DNA from: Mesorhizobium sp. M1B.F.Ca.ET.045.04.1.1
GTDB taxonomy: Bacteria; Pseudomonadota; Alphaproteobacteria; Rhizobiales; Rhizobiaceae
DNA length: 64,000 nucleotides
Assembly (NCBI RefSeq): GCF_003952465.1
Contig: NZ_CP034448.1
Location: 4,007,001-4,071,000, forward strand
Reading direction: 5' to 3'
Shown here: one piece after another, positions 1 through 7,620 of the stretch
Layout of the letters: each line of letters opens with the position of its first letter
Position numbering within the stretch: the first letter of the stretch is position 1
Notes under the pieces: model-generated
Told to the model about the DNA's origin: nothing
Seen by the model: the letters and a program-made list of their open reading frames with translations, nothing else
Databases searched by the model: none
Position numbers and translations under genes: made by a program

Positions 1-248
1 CGTCGTCGCGCTCGGCTTGGCCGTGCTTGTCGCCGCGCCGTCGGCGCTTGAGCCTCGACCTGGCCGGCCGCCGGCGTCTCGAGGGGTAGGGGGGTCCGCT
101 TAAACCCTCGCGCGCGCGGAGGGCGGACCGAGCTGGCAGCCAAATTCGCGAGACTCCACCGAAAGAATTTTTGCCCGAGCGAACAAAATTCTTGGCGGCC
201 GGGGGCGCTGAGGCCCATATCTGCCAAGGCGTAGAGGGATTTTTGACT
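1..248. other. Left-edge non-coding stretch with nested hairpin
   Basis: No convincing complete gene is seen. A short frame open from base 2 closes at about 106 and could be the C-terminus of a gene starting outside the window. A nested inverted repeat pairs GGTCCGC (93-99) with GCGGACC (123-129) around CCTC (106-109) and GAGG (119-122). It lacks a T-run, so it is not a standard intrinsic terminator. Confidence 0.4.
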
Positions 249-659
249 GTGAATAAAAACAGCCGGCCACCGCGGTTCAAGCTCTTCCAGGCGCCGGCGG
301 CGATCGCCATCCAGAAGATGAACAAGACCGGGAATTACCGCGGCTCGCCTCGAGATCGAGGATATGACGCCAAGTGGGATCGGCTCTCGATCGCGTTCCG
401 CAAGCGCCATCCATGCTGCCTTTGGTGTGAGCAGATCGATCGGGATACGCTGACAGATCTCGTCGACCATATCATCCCGGTCGTTGATCGGCCGGATCTC
501 AAACATACCTGGTCGAATCTCATGGCGCTGTGCCGGCATCACCATGCGCAAAAGGGCGTGATGGAGGTCTATGCGCGGGAAAATGGACTGCTCGGCATGC
601 TGCCGGAGTGGTGTCGAGATCCGGAAAAGCGGCCTTTTCAGTTTCGGCCAGTCGCGTAA
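249..659 (+). CDS. HNH endonuclease
   Basis: Small HNH-family nuclease of the kind siphophages often encode, where it can assist terminase in packaging-site cleavage. Visible are a zinc-binding CLWC pair, the core VDHIIPV with the catalytic His, and the third element WSNLMALCRHHH with the following lysine. The chosen start is GTG at 249, preceded by AGAGGG with about 10 nt spacing. A TTG at 171 in the same frame would add 26 residues, and an internal ATG at 318 would still keep the whole domain. Unlike in many phages, it is not next to the terminase genes, which lie 19 kb away. Function is from the family; the exact substrate is unknown. Confidence 0.8.
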   Translation: MNKNSRPPRFKLFQAPAAIAIQKMNKTGNYRGSPRDRGYDAKWDRLSIAFRKRHPCCLWCEQIDRDTLTDLVDHIIPVVDRPDLKHTWSNLMALCRHHHAQKGVMEVYARENGLLGMLPEWCRDPEKRPFQFRPVA

Positions 660-679
660 AATAAAATGTGAAATGCATA

Positions 680-729
680 TTGCATATATTCTTTGATCGG
701 CGTATTAGTGTCCGCCTGTGAACACTAAT
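680..729 (+). promoter_or_regulatory. Putative early promoter with palindromic operator
   Basis: ATTAGTGT (704-711) and ACACTAAT (722-729) form a perfect 8-bp inverted repeat with a 10-bp spacer, the geometry of a dimeric phage repressor or Cro site. It overlaps a possible promoter: TTGCAT at 680-685, a 17-bp spacer, and TATTAG at 703-708. It lies directly in front of the first gene of the early operon, which encodes a small HTH protein. Binding partner is inferred, not shown. Confidence 0.55.
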
Positions 730-796
730 GCCCTAGCGGTTGGATATTCATTCATTGAACAAAACCCGGTCTAACGCCGCTGTCGAGCCAGTTTCG

Positions 797-997
797 ATGT
801 CTGCGGCCGAGTTCAAGCGATGGCTTTCGGCCATGAACTACACCGGGCGCGCAGCCGCGAAGGCTTTGGGTGTGAGTGTCGGGTCGGTGGTGAACTATCA
901 GCGCGAAGGAGCTCCGCCATCGATCCGGGCGATGTGCCGGGCGCTGTATCCGAACCAGATGGAAGCGGTATTCCCTTGGGAGAGCAGGGCAGTGTGA
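797..997 (+). CDS. Small HTH DNA-binding protein (Cro-like)
   Basis: About 66 residues that are almost entirely a helix-turn-helix: the section with GRAAAKALGVSVGSVVNYQR reads as helix 2, turn and recognition helix. Such proteins head early operons in phages and regulate the adjacent promoter. A palindromic operator lies at 704-729. The ATG at 797 is chosen because the HTH-containing domain begins there; a TTG at 740 in frame would add 19 residues but has no ribosome binding site at a normal distance. The stop overlaps the start of the next gene (TGATG). Role as Cro or excision-type regulator is inference. Confidence 0.55.
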   Translation: MSAAEFKRWLSAMNYTGRAAAKALGVSVGSVVNYQREGAPPSIRAMCRALYPNQMEAVFPWESRAV

Positions 998-1149
998 TGA
1001 CCCATCCCCGCTACTACCGCACGACCGTCGGCCAGGATCACATCCCCGACCATTGGCGCTGGCTCGACAAGGCCATTCTGTGGGCGCTGATCGCCCTTGG
1101 TGTGGGCATTGATGTAGCCACGCTGATCTCGCTCGGCGTGTTCGCTTAG
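997..1149 (+). CDS. Small single-TM protein
   Basis: Fifty residues. The first half is polar (MTHPRYYRTT...), the second half is one hydrophobic segment from about residue 26 to the end, so it probably sits in the inner membrane with the N-terminus in the cytoplasm. The start overlaps the previous stop by one base. No family recognised. It may be one of several tiny early membrane proteins in this operon. Confidence 0.5.
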   Translation: MTHPRYYRTTVGQDHIPDHWRWLDKAILWALIALGVGIDVATLISLGVFA

Positions 1150-1160
1150 AGGAGAACGCA

Positions 1161-1415
1161 ATGCAGACCGAAGCCGAAAAGCTGAAGACCGAGCTCGAGC
1201 GTCGCGCGATCCGCGAGCGCATCGCTCGAGACAATCCTGATGTGCCATTGTGGTGGATCAACGAGGAATCCGCGCTCGGCAAGACATTCGCCATGCGCGA
1301 GAGCGTCAGCGATATCGTCGAATACGTCCAGCGGACGCCGATGCTAATCACTGACGATCCCGTCGATGAATACGACGTCGAATGCGGCCTGCATTGTGCT
1401 TTGGAGGTGGAGTGA
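1161..1415 (+). CDS. Hypothetical phage protein
   Basis: Eighty-four residues, charged and mostly helical at the N-terminus (residues 1-30 rich in E, K, R), acidic at the C-terminus. The start is supported by AGAGGAG about 7 nt upstream. It overlaps the next start by one base. No motif recognised; position in the early operon is the only clue. Confidence 0.55.
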   Translation: MQTEAEKLKTELERRAIRERIARDNPDVPLWWINEESALGKTFAMRESVSDIVEYVQRTPMLITDDPVDEYDVECGLHCALEVE

Positions 1416-1546
1416 TGACGGAAGAGGCGGCAAGCGCGCTCCTTTTCGATGCGGCGATATACGCCGCATGCATCGGAATTGTGATGGCCGGGGTGGCGGT
1501 CGGTATCGCGCTGATCAGAGCGGCATGGAAGGGGGGGATCAAGTGA
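1415..1546 (+). CDS. Tiny membrane protein (43 aa)
   Basis: A 43-residue frame beginning MTEEAASALL and dominated by one hydrophobic stretch (about residues 7-35) with a basic tail (KGGIK). It has GGAGGTGGAG just upstream and shares the TGATG junction with the preceding gene. Its stop overlaps the GTG start of the next gene. Coupling on both sides is the main support. Function unknown. Confidence 0.5.
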   Translation: MTEEAASALLFDAAIYAACIGIVMAGVAVGIALIRAAWKGGIK

Positions 1547-1704
1547 AGAGATCGGCACGATACACTATCATTTCCACAATCACCACAGCTGTCGCCATCA
1601 TCTCCATCTTGGCAGGTGGGTCCGAATTAAGGGCTGGGGTGCTGTTGGTGATCGGCGTCATATGCATCGCGGCTGCGGAAATTCTGGAGGTTCTCGGCCA
1701 ATGA
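1543..1704 (+). CDS. Tiny two-TM protein (53 aa)
   Basis: Starts with GTG overlapping the previous stop (GTGA) and ends overlapping the next start (ATGA). After a basic N-terminus (VKRSARY) come two hydrophobic segments, about residues 8-24 and 30-47, separated by a short polar turn with GGSE. It probably forms a membrane hairpin. No family recognised. Could be a holin-like or superinfection-exclusion protein, but nothing in the sequence decides this. Confidence 0.5.
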   Translation: MKRSARYTIISTITTAVAIISILAGGSELRAGVLLVIGVICIAAAEILEVLGQ

Positions 1705-2189
1705 CCTGCGTGGTCGGACTGATCGACAATGGCAAGGTCTACATCGGCGCCGACAGTGCGGCCAGCGCCGGCGAGAACATTGAAATCCGAACCAATCGGA
1801 AGGTGTTCAGGAATGGTGTCTATGTCATCGGCTTCACCGGATCCTACCGAGTCGGCCAGCTGATGCAATATACGGCGCTGGCCAAGCCGACTGGAAAGGA
1901 TGTGTTGCAGCATCTCGTCCTGAATGTCGTCGACAAATTGAAGGAACTCTCGGGCAAGGATATCGACGAACTGCTCATCGGGCACGGCGGCCGTCTGTTC
2001 AAGATCAGTTCCGACTATTCGGTCGCCGAGTTCGCCTCCCACGCTGCGGTGGGCTCAGGGGCGCGATATGCGCTTGGCCGGCTGCACGGGGCCTTGGGGA
2101 ACCCAGATGGCCGCATCCTGGCCGCTCTCGAGGCTGCCGAGGCGAATTGCACCGGCGTGCGACCTCCCTTCCATATTGAGATGGCATAA
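1701..2189 (+). CDS. Proteasome-like Ntn hydrolase
   Basis: A 162-residue protein that looks like a single proteasome beta/HslV-type subunit. After removal of Met1 the N-terminus is Thr1, and the other residues of the classic active site fall at family positions: Asp17 in GADS and Lys33 in NRKVF. A GxGS-like turn follows in GFTGS, and VGSGARYALG (about 116-125) matches the conserved late Ser region. No propeptide is present, so Met aminopeptidase alone would expose the nucleophile. It sits between tiny membrane proteins and unknown genes, with ATGA coupling to the previous gene. Assignment to the Ntn superfamily is firm by motif; peptidase activity and target are unknown. Confidence 0.75.
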   Translation: MTCVVGLIDNGKVYIGADSAASAGENIEIRTNRKVFRNGVYVIGFTGSYRVGQLMQYTALAKPTGKDVLQHLVLNVVDKLKELSGKDIDELLIGHGGRLFKISSDYSVAEFASHAAVGSGARYALGRLHGALGNPDGRILAALEAAEANCTGVRPPFHIEMA

Positions 2190-2546
2190 ATGAGCGAACA
2201 TCAGCACACTCCTGCACCATGGACCGAAACCACGGCCGTCTTTATCCCTGCCGGCGATGATCGGCTGATGGCGGGTGGTAGACCATTCTCTGTCGACTGC
2301 CGTGTCCTATCAGAACCGAACTACCAATTGGCGATGAGGGCGGTCAATGCGCATGACTCAATGGTCGAGGCTCTGAAACTGGCTAGAGAGCACCTCGTCA
2401 ATCTCGGTGCCGCGGTGGAAAATCCGATCATGTGGCAGATCAATGCTGCCATTGATTCCGCCGAACCAAAGAGGGGTGACAAAGAGGTCATCGTTTGGAC
2501 TAAGAAAAAGAGGCACCTTGTGCGACCAGAAAGGAAGGCTGGTTAA
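2190..2546 (+). CDS. Hypothetical phage protein (Ead/Ea22-like core)
   Basis: 118 residues. The segment MRAVNAHDSMVEALKLAREH resembles the NAHDALVxAL helix found in many small accessory proteins of temperate phages (Ead/Ea22-like). The N-terminus (HTPAPWTE) also fits that group. The C-terminus is basic (KKKRHLVRPERK). The same NAHD motif returns in the gene at 10492. Function unknown. Confidence 0.6.
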   Translation: MSEHQHTPAPWTETTAVFIPAGDDRLMAGGRPFSVDCRVLSEPNYQLAMRAVNAHDSMVEALKLAREHLVNLGAAVENPIMWQINAAIDSAEPKRGDKEVIVWTKKKRHLVRPERKAG

Positions 2547-3259
2547 TGCTGACCATCGAACAAGCCAAGGCCGCCGGCTATGCGGTCGACACGACCTGCT
2601 ATCCGCATGTCGCCTACAAAGGACCGCGGTTCCGGCCGGAGACGACGGAGGATTGTCTGTCGACCATGGAGGCAACCATGGCCGAGGCGCTGAGGACCGC
2701 CAAGAGGCATATCGAATATCTTGTCGCCGTCTACGATGTTGGCGGGGCGAAAGATGAACTAGCTGAGATTGACGCCGCGCTTGCGCTTGCCGGTCCGTCC
2801 TTCGAGAGGATGACGGAGGACGAACTGATCGACGCCATTGAGGATCTTATCGAATCGCATCTGACCAAGCCGCCAGAGCGCATGATCTCGGATCAGCGCT
2901 TGGCGCCACTGAATGCCGAGCTGGTGCCGCCTCTTGCCGAGATTGAGGCGGCCGAAAACGAAGTCCATGACCGGCTCGAGCGCGCGTTCGGCGGCTTGCT
3001 GAAGTTGCCCTATGTGGCGATCGATGAGCCGGGCTGGCTCGACGCCGGCTACAAGACTGACCGCGATATGCAGCGGAAACTGGAACTGGCCGGTCTTGAC
3101 CGGATCACCCAGGCAGGCCGGATCCGATTCCATGAGCAACTGAGGGAAGGGCAGGGGTACAACGACGCCACCGGTTTCAAACTGAGGTGCTGGATGGCGG
3201 CGCTCAGGTATCCTTTTCTGCCGGCTTGGTCGTCGAGAAGCGCGGTGTTGGCAAAATGA
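2546..3259 (+). CDS. Hypothetical phage protein (237 aa)
   Basis: Starts in a TAATG overlap with the previous gene. It looks mosaic: residues 1-90 are a helical acidic domain containing YPHVAYKGPRFRP; residues 90-150 are acidic helices; residues 150-220 contain a possible HTH-like or DNA-binding segment (ELAGLDRITQAGRIRF). No cysteine motif or catalytic site was recognised. Likely cytoplasmic. Function not assigned. Confidence 0.55.
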   Translation: MLTIEQAKAAGYAVDTTCYPHVAYKGPRFRPETTEDCLSTMEATMAEALRTAKRHIEYLVAVYDVGGAKDELAEIDAALALAGPSFERMTEDELIDAIEDLIESHLTKPPERMISDQRLAPLNAELVPPLAEIEAAENEVHDRLERAFGGLLKLPYVAIDEPGWLDAGYKTDRDMQRKLELAGLDRITQAGRIRFHEQLREGQGYNDATGFKLRCWMAALRYPFLPAWSSRSAVLAK

Positions 3260-3492
3260 AGAAATGGCTCTGGCGGTCGGTCGCGCTCATTGTCGGGTTT
3301 ATCCTCAGCGCTGTGTTCATTCACTACGACCGGGCTGCGATTGAGGCGCAGTTGCCTGACTGCTCGTTCCTAGTCCTCGATGAGACGATCGGAAAAGAAA
3401 TCTGCGTGTCGCCGGAAGATTATGAAGCCTATTGGCGCGGCGAATGCCCTGATGCGCGAGCGGAGAACGGAGTGTTTGAATGTCAGAAGTGA
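3256..3492 (+). CDS. Membrane-anchored small protein
   Basis: 78 residues with a basic N-terminus (MKKWLWR), one hydrophobic segment (about 8-23), and a periplasmic part with three cysteines (in DCS, EIC, GEC) plus a final Cys near the C-terminus. Oxidised pairs are possible if exported. The start is within the ATGA overlap with the previous stop. Family unknown; exported anchored phage protein is the best description. Confidence 0.55.
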   Translation: MKKWLWRSVALIVGFILSAVFIHYDRAAIEAQLPDCSFLVLDETIGKEICVSPEDYEAYWRGECPDARAENGVFECQK

Positions 3493-3830
3493 AGACCCAT
3501 TTCGGGCCCGATTTCAACGGCGTCGTTCGCGCCATCCCCGAACAAGGCTCAAGCGAGCCGGTACGGCCCACACGCGATCTGGCGGACCAGAGCACCATCG
3601 ACTTCGCTTTATGGGCTTTGCGGAAGCACGGCTATCTTGAGTGCGCCGACAAGCTTAACGCCGCCCTCGCCTCCTCCTCACCATCAGGAGCGGCGGAGCC
3701 GGTGGCTTGGCGCTACCGCTGGAAACTGGATGGCGAGTGGACGAATTGGCGCGTTGCGGACCACAGCCAGAAAGCGGCCGGCCTTCGCGATCTTCAAGAG
3801 ATCCCCCTCTATGCGGGGAAATCGCTATGA
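3480..3830 (+). CDS. Hypothetical phage protein with PVAW...PLYA module
   Basis: 116 residues. The C-terminal half carries a module beginning EPVAWRYRW and ending EIPLYAG. That module recurs in the next gene (KPVAW...TPLYA) and is frequent in small accessory proteins of temperate phages. The N-terminal half contains a short helical part (FALWALRKHGYLECADKL). Overlaps the previous gene by 13 nt and the next by 4 nt. Role unknown. Confidence 0.6.
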   Translation: MSEVKTHFGPDFNGVVRAIPEQGSSEPVRPTRDLADQSTIDFALWALRKHGYLECADKLNAALASSSPSGAAEPVAWRYRWKLDGEWTNWRVADHSQKAAGLRDLQEIPLYAGKSL

Positions 3831-4372
3831 CCAAAAGCAAACCTGTGGCTTGGGCTGATCTTGAAGCTCCGGCCATCACGACAGAACAGGACACAGCCAA
3901 CGCTTGGGCGAAAGCGGGTAGGCCGATAACTCCCCTCTACGCCACCCCCGCACAGGCGGTGGCACCGACAGAGGGACTGCCGCGACTGCTTGAGGCGCTG
4001 GCAGTGGACTGCGAAAATACCGATGGCTGGGAAGGCGCGGCGCCCGATCTGCGCGAAGCTGCCACCGCCATCATGCTCCTCTCTGCACGGCTGGTGGAGG
4101 TGGAACTTGACTTAGCAGACTACAAGGCCGGTTACGAGGAAGCCGCCAAGAGCGACATGGCAAATGCAGCCCGCGCCACCACCTCCGAGGCCGAAGCCTC
4201 AGACCTCCGCCGCAAGCTGGAGGAGGCGAGGAAGGCGCTGGAGCCCTTCGCCGCACTCTCCGAGGAACTAGACGCGCTTCGGCACGAAGACGGTTCGACA
4301 TGCGTATGGCGGCTTAAGGCAAGCGATATCCGCCGCGCCCGCGCCCTCACCTCAGGAGGCCTGGATGACTGA
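3827..4372 (+). CDS. Hypothetical phage protein, coiled coil, PVAW...PLYA module
   Basis: 181 residues. Residues 6-40 repeat the PVAW...PLYA module of the preceding gene. A central helical region (about 50-85) contains LLEALAVDCENTDGW, and a predicted coiled coil runs from about 90 to 150 (EAEASDLRRKLEEARKALEP). It ends in a basic helix. ATGA coupling at the start and an 8-nt overlap with the next gene. Probably arose by module shuffling with its neighbour. Function unknown. Confidence 0.6.
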   Translation: MTKSKPVAWADLEAPAITTEQDTANAWAKAGRPITPLYATPAQAVAPTEGLPRLLEALAVDCENTDGWEGAAPDLREAATAIMLLSARLVEVELDLADYKAGYEEAAKSDMANAARATTSEAEASDLRRKLEEARKALEPFAALSEELDALRHEDGSTCVWRLKASDIRRARALTSGGLDD

Positions 4373-4667
4373 CCGCATCACCGAGGCGCTACAGGAAGCG
4401 CTCAAACTTTGTGACCTTGCCGAGACAATGACGGCGTGCCGCGCCGATGATGACTACGTTGCCGGCGTCAAAGCCAAGATCGCCGCAGCCCTATCCCAAG
4501 AGCCAGGAGTGGCGGAGATGGTGCTAGTGCCGCGCGAGCCGACACCGGAAATGATTGAGGCTGGTCTATCTGAGGTGCCCCTGGACGGTTCGGAGGCAGA
4601 CGATATTGCTGACGCCTATCGCGCCATGATCGCCGCCGCGCCTCTCTCTTCCGAGGAGAAGCGGTGA
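4365..4667 (+). CDS. Hypothetical phage accessory protein (LVPREPTPEM motif)
   Basis: 100 residues. The C-terminal half contains LVPREPTPEMIEAGLSE and AYRAMIAAAP, two motifs that occur together in many small temperate-phage proteins. The N-terminal half is a helical domain with two cysteines. It overlaps both neighbours by a few bases. No biochemical role is known for this motif family. Confidence 0.6.
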   Translation: MTDRITEALQEALKLCDLAETMTACRADDDYVAGVKAKIAAALSQEPGVAEMVLVPREPTPEMIEAGLSEVPLDGSEADDIADAYRAMIAAAPLSSEEKR

Positions 4668-4948
4668 TGGACATAGAGCGCATTGAGGAAAATCTTGGGG
4701 AGGCAATCGCCGCCTTCCGGAAATATCCAGTCACCGATGACCGCTGCCATGAAGCGCTCATGGAGTTTCGCGCCGCATGCACCACCAACAATATCGACGC
4801 CCTCCTAGACGAACTCTCCCGCCTCAGAGAGGCAGAGAAGCGGTACAGGGAGGCGCTGGAGACGATCCGCGACGGCTATGGCCCCGATCATCTCAGCCGC
4901 TTTGCGCGCAATGTGGCGGGCCATGCATTGCAGGAGGGCGGGGAATGA
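4667..4948 (+). CDS. Hypothetical coiled-coil protein
   Basis: 93 residues, almost wholly helical and charged, with heptad-like LSRLREAEKRYREALETIR at about 55-73. The ATG at 4667 is taken; the GTG three bases upstream is equally possible. It overlaps the previous stop and the next start. No family identified. Confidence 0.55.
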   Translation: MDIERIEENLGEAIAAFRKYPVTDDRCHEALMEFRAACTTNNIDALLDELSRLREAEKRYREALETIRDGYGPDHLSRFARNVAGHALQEGGE

Positions 4949-5136
4949 GGCTGACGAAGGCTCAGAAGCAGCTGCTAGTCGAGATTGCCAACGGTGACGA
5001 CCGGTGCAGCGAAGCCTACAACCCAGCGCGGCGACTTGTCGATCTCGGATTAGTCGTGTGGGTTTCCGAATATCGCTTGGCATTGACCGAATCCGGCCGT
5101 GCCGCGCTCTCGGGGTATGGAGGACAAGATGAGTGA
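4945..5136 (+). CDS. Small winged-helix-like protein
   Basis: 63 residues beginning MRLTKAQKQLLVEIANGDD and containing ARRLVDLGLV followed by a beta-wing-like VWVSEYRLALTESGRAAL. This pattern (helices then a hairpin ending TxxGRxxL) is typical of MarR-like or wHTH folds that read a single short DNA site. ATGA coupled to the gene before. DNA binding is inference. Confidence 0.55.
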   Translation: MRLTKAQKQLLVEIANGDDRCSEAYNPARRLVDLGLVVWVSEYRLALTESGRAALSGYGGQDE

Positions 5137-5686
5137 GACTGAGCCGTGTCCAGTTTGCCGAGGGCAGCGCACCATCAGGGTTCCGCTGTACAGATCTTTA
5201 CAAGCATATCGCGCCGACGCACCGCCGGCGGTCGCCGAAGAAATAAGCCGGCAATATCCGTGCCCTGAATGCGCTCCAACGACATCGGAGGACAGGGTGG
5301 CCGTCATGAAGGTGAGCGGCCAGGCGGTCGTTCGCTCCTATGAACTGGAATATGAAGAGTATGTGCGCAAATCGCTGGCTCACGATCTTGTCGATCTCAT
5401 CTTTAGAAGTGGCCACATCACTTTCACCAAGGACAAGCCAGACGAAGGCACCATGACCGAGACGATCCGCGCCACGATTGGCATCGTATCTGCCGCGACT
5501 GTCGCCTCAATGGAGGAGCGAATCGCGGAGCGGCAAATGGAACTCGCATCTAAGCTGGTAGGTGCTGCAGCCGAGGAGATCCGCGTCTGGGACAGCTATT
5601 ATACCGGCGACGGCGGCAATATCAGCAAGGGGCAGGCCGTGGATGCCGTCTCGCGTGCTTTCAAGAAGCTTTCGGGGGCAGCATGA
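5129..5686 (+). CDS. Zinc-ribbon-like hypothetical protein
   Basis: 185 residues. Residues 1-47 carry CPVC and CPEC pairs separated by about 40 residues, a likely zinc-binding ribbon. The middle (about 60-115) contains a mixed domain with SYELEYEEYVRKSLAHDLVD, and the C-terminus is helical. Overlaps the previous gene by 8 nt. Phages often carry such proteins beside DNA or RNA metabolism genes; no specific function can be given. Confidence 0.6.
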   Translation: MSETEPCPVCRGQRTIRVPLYRSLQAYRADAPPAVAEEISRQYPCPECAPTTSEDRVAVMKVSGQAVVRSYELEYEEYVRKSLAHDLVDLIFRSGHITFTKDKPDEGTMTETIRATIGIVSAATVASMEERIAERQMELASKLVGAAAEEIRVWDSYYTGDGGNISKGQAVDAVSRAFKKLSGAA

Positions 5687-6120
5687 TCGAAGATCTGATT
5701 GCACGACTCGAGCAGCTTGAAGCGCCTGACCGGGATATCGATCGCGAACTCGGCGCTCTTTGGCCCGAGCCGCGACCGTTCAATATTTCATTGGCGGCCA
5801 TGCGGAACGGGATGCCAATCTGTCCAGCCTTCACCAGCGACCTCAACGCCGCGGTGAAGTTGCTCGAGCGAATCCTGCCGGGCTTTGCCTGGAAGATCGG
5901 GACGTGCTGCGTCTCCGATGATGCGTGGGTTGTTCCGGATTTCAACTGCCCGACGCATGGCGAGCGGCTGTTGAAAGAATACGGCAAGCCGGCGCCGCGC
6001 AGCATCTGGGATGTCGGCATCGACATTGACCGCCGGCCGCCGGGGAATGTGGCGATCGCGCTCTGTCTCGCCGTGGTGACAGCCTATGCTGAGACGTTGA
6101 GGATGATGGAGGCAACATGA
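5683..6120 (+). CDS. Phage conserved protein (ABA-sandwich-like)
   Basis: 145 residues. The opening LIARLEQLEAPDRDIDREL is the characteristic start of a conserved phage family in which a helix with LExxxGPxRxxDxxI precedes a small alpha-beta-alpha domain. C-terminal AIALCLAVVTAYAETLRM is also typical. ATGA coupling at both ends. Function of the family is unknown. Confidence 0.6.
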   Translation: MIEDLIARLEQLEAPDRDIDRELGALWPEPRPFNISLAAMRNGMPICPAFTSDLNAAVKLLERILPGFAWKIGTCCVSDDAWVVPDFNCPTHGERLLKEYGKPAPRSIWDVGIDIDRRPPGNVAIALCLAVVTAYAETLRMMEAT

Positions 6121-6296
6121 TCGAGACCTACTACCTCGCTTGCGAGTATCACCGCCCGTATAAAGTTTTCCTCGATCTCAAGTCTGCAAAGGATGAGGTG
6201 CAGCCATTCATCGATCAGGGACTCAACTTTCAGGTGGCGGAAGTGGAAGTAAAGGCCTTCCACGAAGGGCAGGCATGGAAGCGTGACGTTGCATGA
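6117..6296 (+). CDS. Small hypothetical protein (59 aa)
   Basis: Frame of 59 residues starting MIETYYLACEYH, coupled by ATGA to the gene before and after (TGAGGC follows the next ATG at 6293). Aromatic-rich N-terminus, charged C-terminus (FHEGQAWKRDVA). The tight coupling supports it as a real gene. No family recognised. Confidence 0.55.
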   Translation: MIETYYLACEYHRPYKVFLDLKSAKDEVQPFIDQGLNFQVAEVEVKAFHEGQAWKRDVA

Positions 6297-7264
6297 GGCA
6301 GATCGTCCGCATCAAATTCGGCTCGCATCTCTATGGGACGTCGACTCCACAATCGGATCTCGACTTCAAGAGCGTGTTCATCCCGGACGGCAGATCTATC
6401 CTGCTTCAGCGGGCAAAGAATACGATCAACGACCAGCGCCCAAAGGCGGAGCGTGAGAAGAACTACGCCGGCGAGGTCGAGGAGGAGAGGTTCAGCCTCC
6501 AGCGCTTCCTTGGACTACTTGCCGAAGGGCAGACGGTGGCGCTGGACGTCCTGTTCGCACCAGAATGGGCGATGACGGACGATCCGTCCTGGCACTGGCA
6601 AGAGATTCTCGACAACCGCGATCGGTTGCTGACGAGGAAGTCCGCGGCGTTCATCGGCTATGCCAAGCAGCAGGCAGCCAAATATGGGATACGCGGCTCG
6701 CGTGTCGCCGCGGCCCGGGCGGCATTGGCATTGTTGAAGGCGGCTCTTTCGGCGACGGACAAACTCGGCGGACTGGATCCCGACATCAGATCGTTGATGG
6801 TCAAGCACGACCACATGAGTCTTGTCGAGGATACGACGCCTCACGGGCAGAGAGTCCTGCTCTGGGAAGTATGCAACCGGAAAATGCCGTACACGGCGTC
6901 GATCAGGAATGCGCACGACATCATGCAACGCGTGGTCGACGAGTACGGCAAGCGCGCGCTGATGGCTGAGAGCAACCAAGGAGTCGACTGGAAGGCGCTC
7001 TCACATGCCGTGCGCGTCGGAAACCAAGCAATCGAGCTCCTCCTGACCGGTTTCGTGACCTTTCCATTGCCGAATGCTGCCCATGTGCTCGAGATCAAGC
7101 GGGGACTCCTGCCGTACCAGGTTGTGGCGGCAGAGATCGAGTACCTTCTCGAGCGCGTTGAGGCTGCGGCGGCAGCTTCAACGTTGCCAGCAGAGCCGGA
7201 TCTGGCCTGGATCGACGACTTCGTGGCAAGTTCATATCGGGATGAAGTGTTAGGTGCGAGATGA
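6293..7264 (+). CDS. RlaP-like nucleotidyltransferase
   Basis: 323 residues. The N-terminus GSHLYGTSTPQSDLDFKSV (10-28) is the polymerase-beta-type nucleotidyltransferase signature: GS motif, then the metal-binding pair Asp22 and Asp24. Length and the helical C-terminal part (about 110-300) agree with the RlaP/COG3541 family. Phage members are often near RNA or tRNA repair genes, and here the next gene is a peptidyl-tRNA hydrolase, so an RNA substrate is plausible. ATGA overlaps on both sides. Substrate is inference; a toxin-like AMPylating role cannot be excluded. Confidence 0.75.
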   Translation: MRQIVRIKFGSHLYGTSTPQSDLDFKSVFIPDGRSILLQRAKNTINDQRPKAEREKNYAGEVEEERFSLQRFLGLLAEGQTVALDVLFAPEWAMTDDPSWHWQEILDNRDRLLTRKSAAFIGYAKQQAAKYGIRGSRVAAARAALALLKAALSATDKLGGLDPDIRSLMVKHDHMSLVEDTTPHGQRVLLWEVCNRKMPYTASIRNAHDIMQRVVDEYGKRALMAESNQGVDWKALSHAVRVGNQAIELLLTGFVTFPLPNAAHVLEIKRGLLPYQVVAAEIEYLLERVEAAAAASTLPAEPDLAWIDDFVASSYRDEVLGAR

Positions 7265-7620
7265 CCAGTTCAACCGATGAATTGCGGATCGCCGTCATTT
7301 TCCGCGCCGACATCGACATTCCGCGCGGCAAGGGGGAGGTCCAGTTCGGCCATGCGGTGGCATTGCTGGTTCACGGCGGCGGCGAGGTGGCCACTTCCTA
7401 TATGGCCGGTCTCCAGATGAAGTTGAGCATGGAAGTCGATGATCTGGATGCGATAGCGCTCATTATGGCGAAGGCAAAGGCGAGGGGCGTTCCATTTGCG
7501 GTTGTCGAGGACGCCGGCCGGACCGTCTTCGGCGAGCCGACGATTACCTGCATCGGACTCGGTCCGATGAACAAGACTGACTGCAACGCGCTGACGCGGA
7601 ATGCGAGGATGCGGAAATGA
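7261..7620 (+). CDS. Peptidyl-tRNA hydrolase, Pth2 family
   Basis: 119 residues, the usual Pth2 size. The fold is recognisable by RADIDIPRGKGEVQFGHA at the N-terminus (strand 1 and the catalytic loop), SMEVDDLDAIALIMAKA, and the family hallmark EDAGRTVFGEPTITCIGLGP (about 81-100). Pth2 is typical of archaea and eukaryotes and scattered in bacteria and phages; it frees tRNA from stalled peptidyl-tRNA. Its neighbours are a nucleotidyltransferase and an alarmone hydrolase, giving a translation-related trio. Coupled by ATGA to both. Activity is inferred from family conservation. Confidence 0.78.
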   Translation: MTSSTDELRIAVIFRADIDIPRGKGEVQFGHAVALLVHGGGEVATSYMAGLQMKLSMEVDDLDAIALIMAKAKARGVPFAVVEDAGRTVFGEPTITCIGLGPMNKTDCNALTRNARMRK

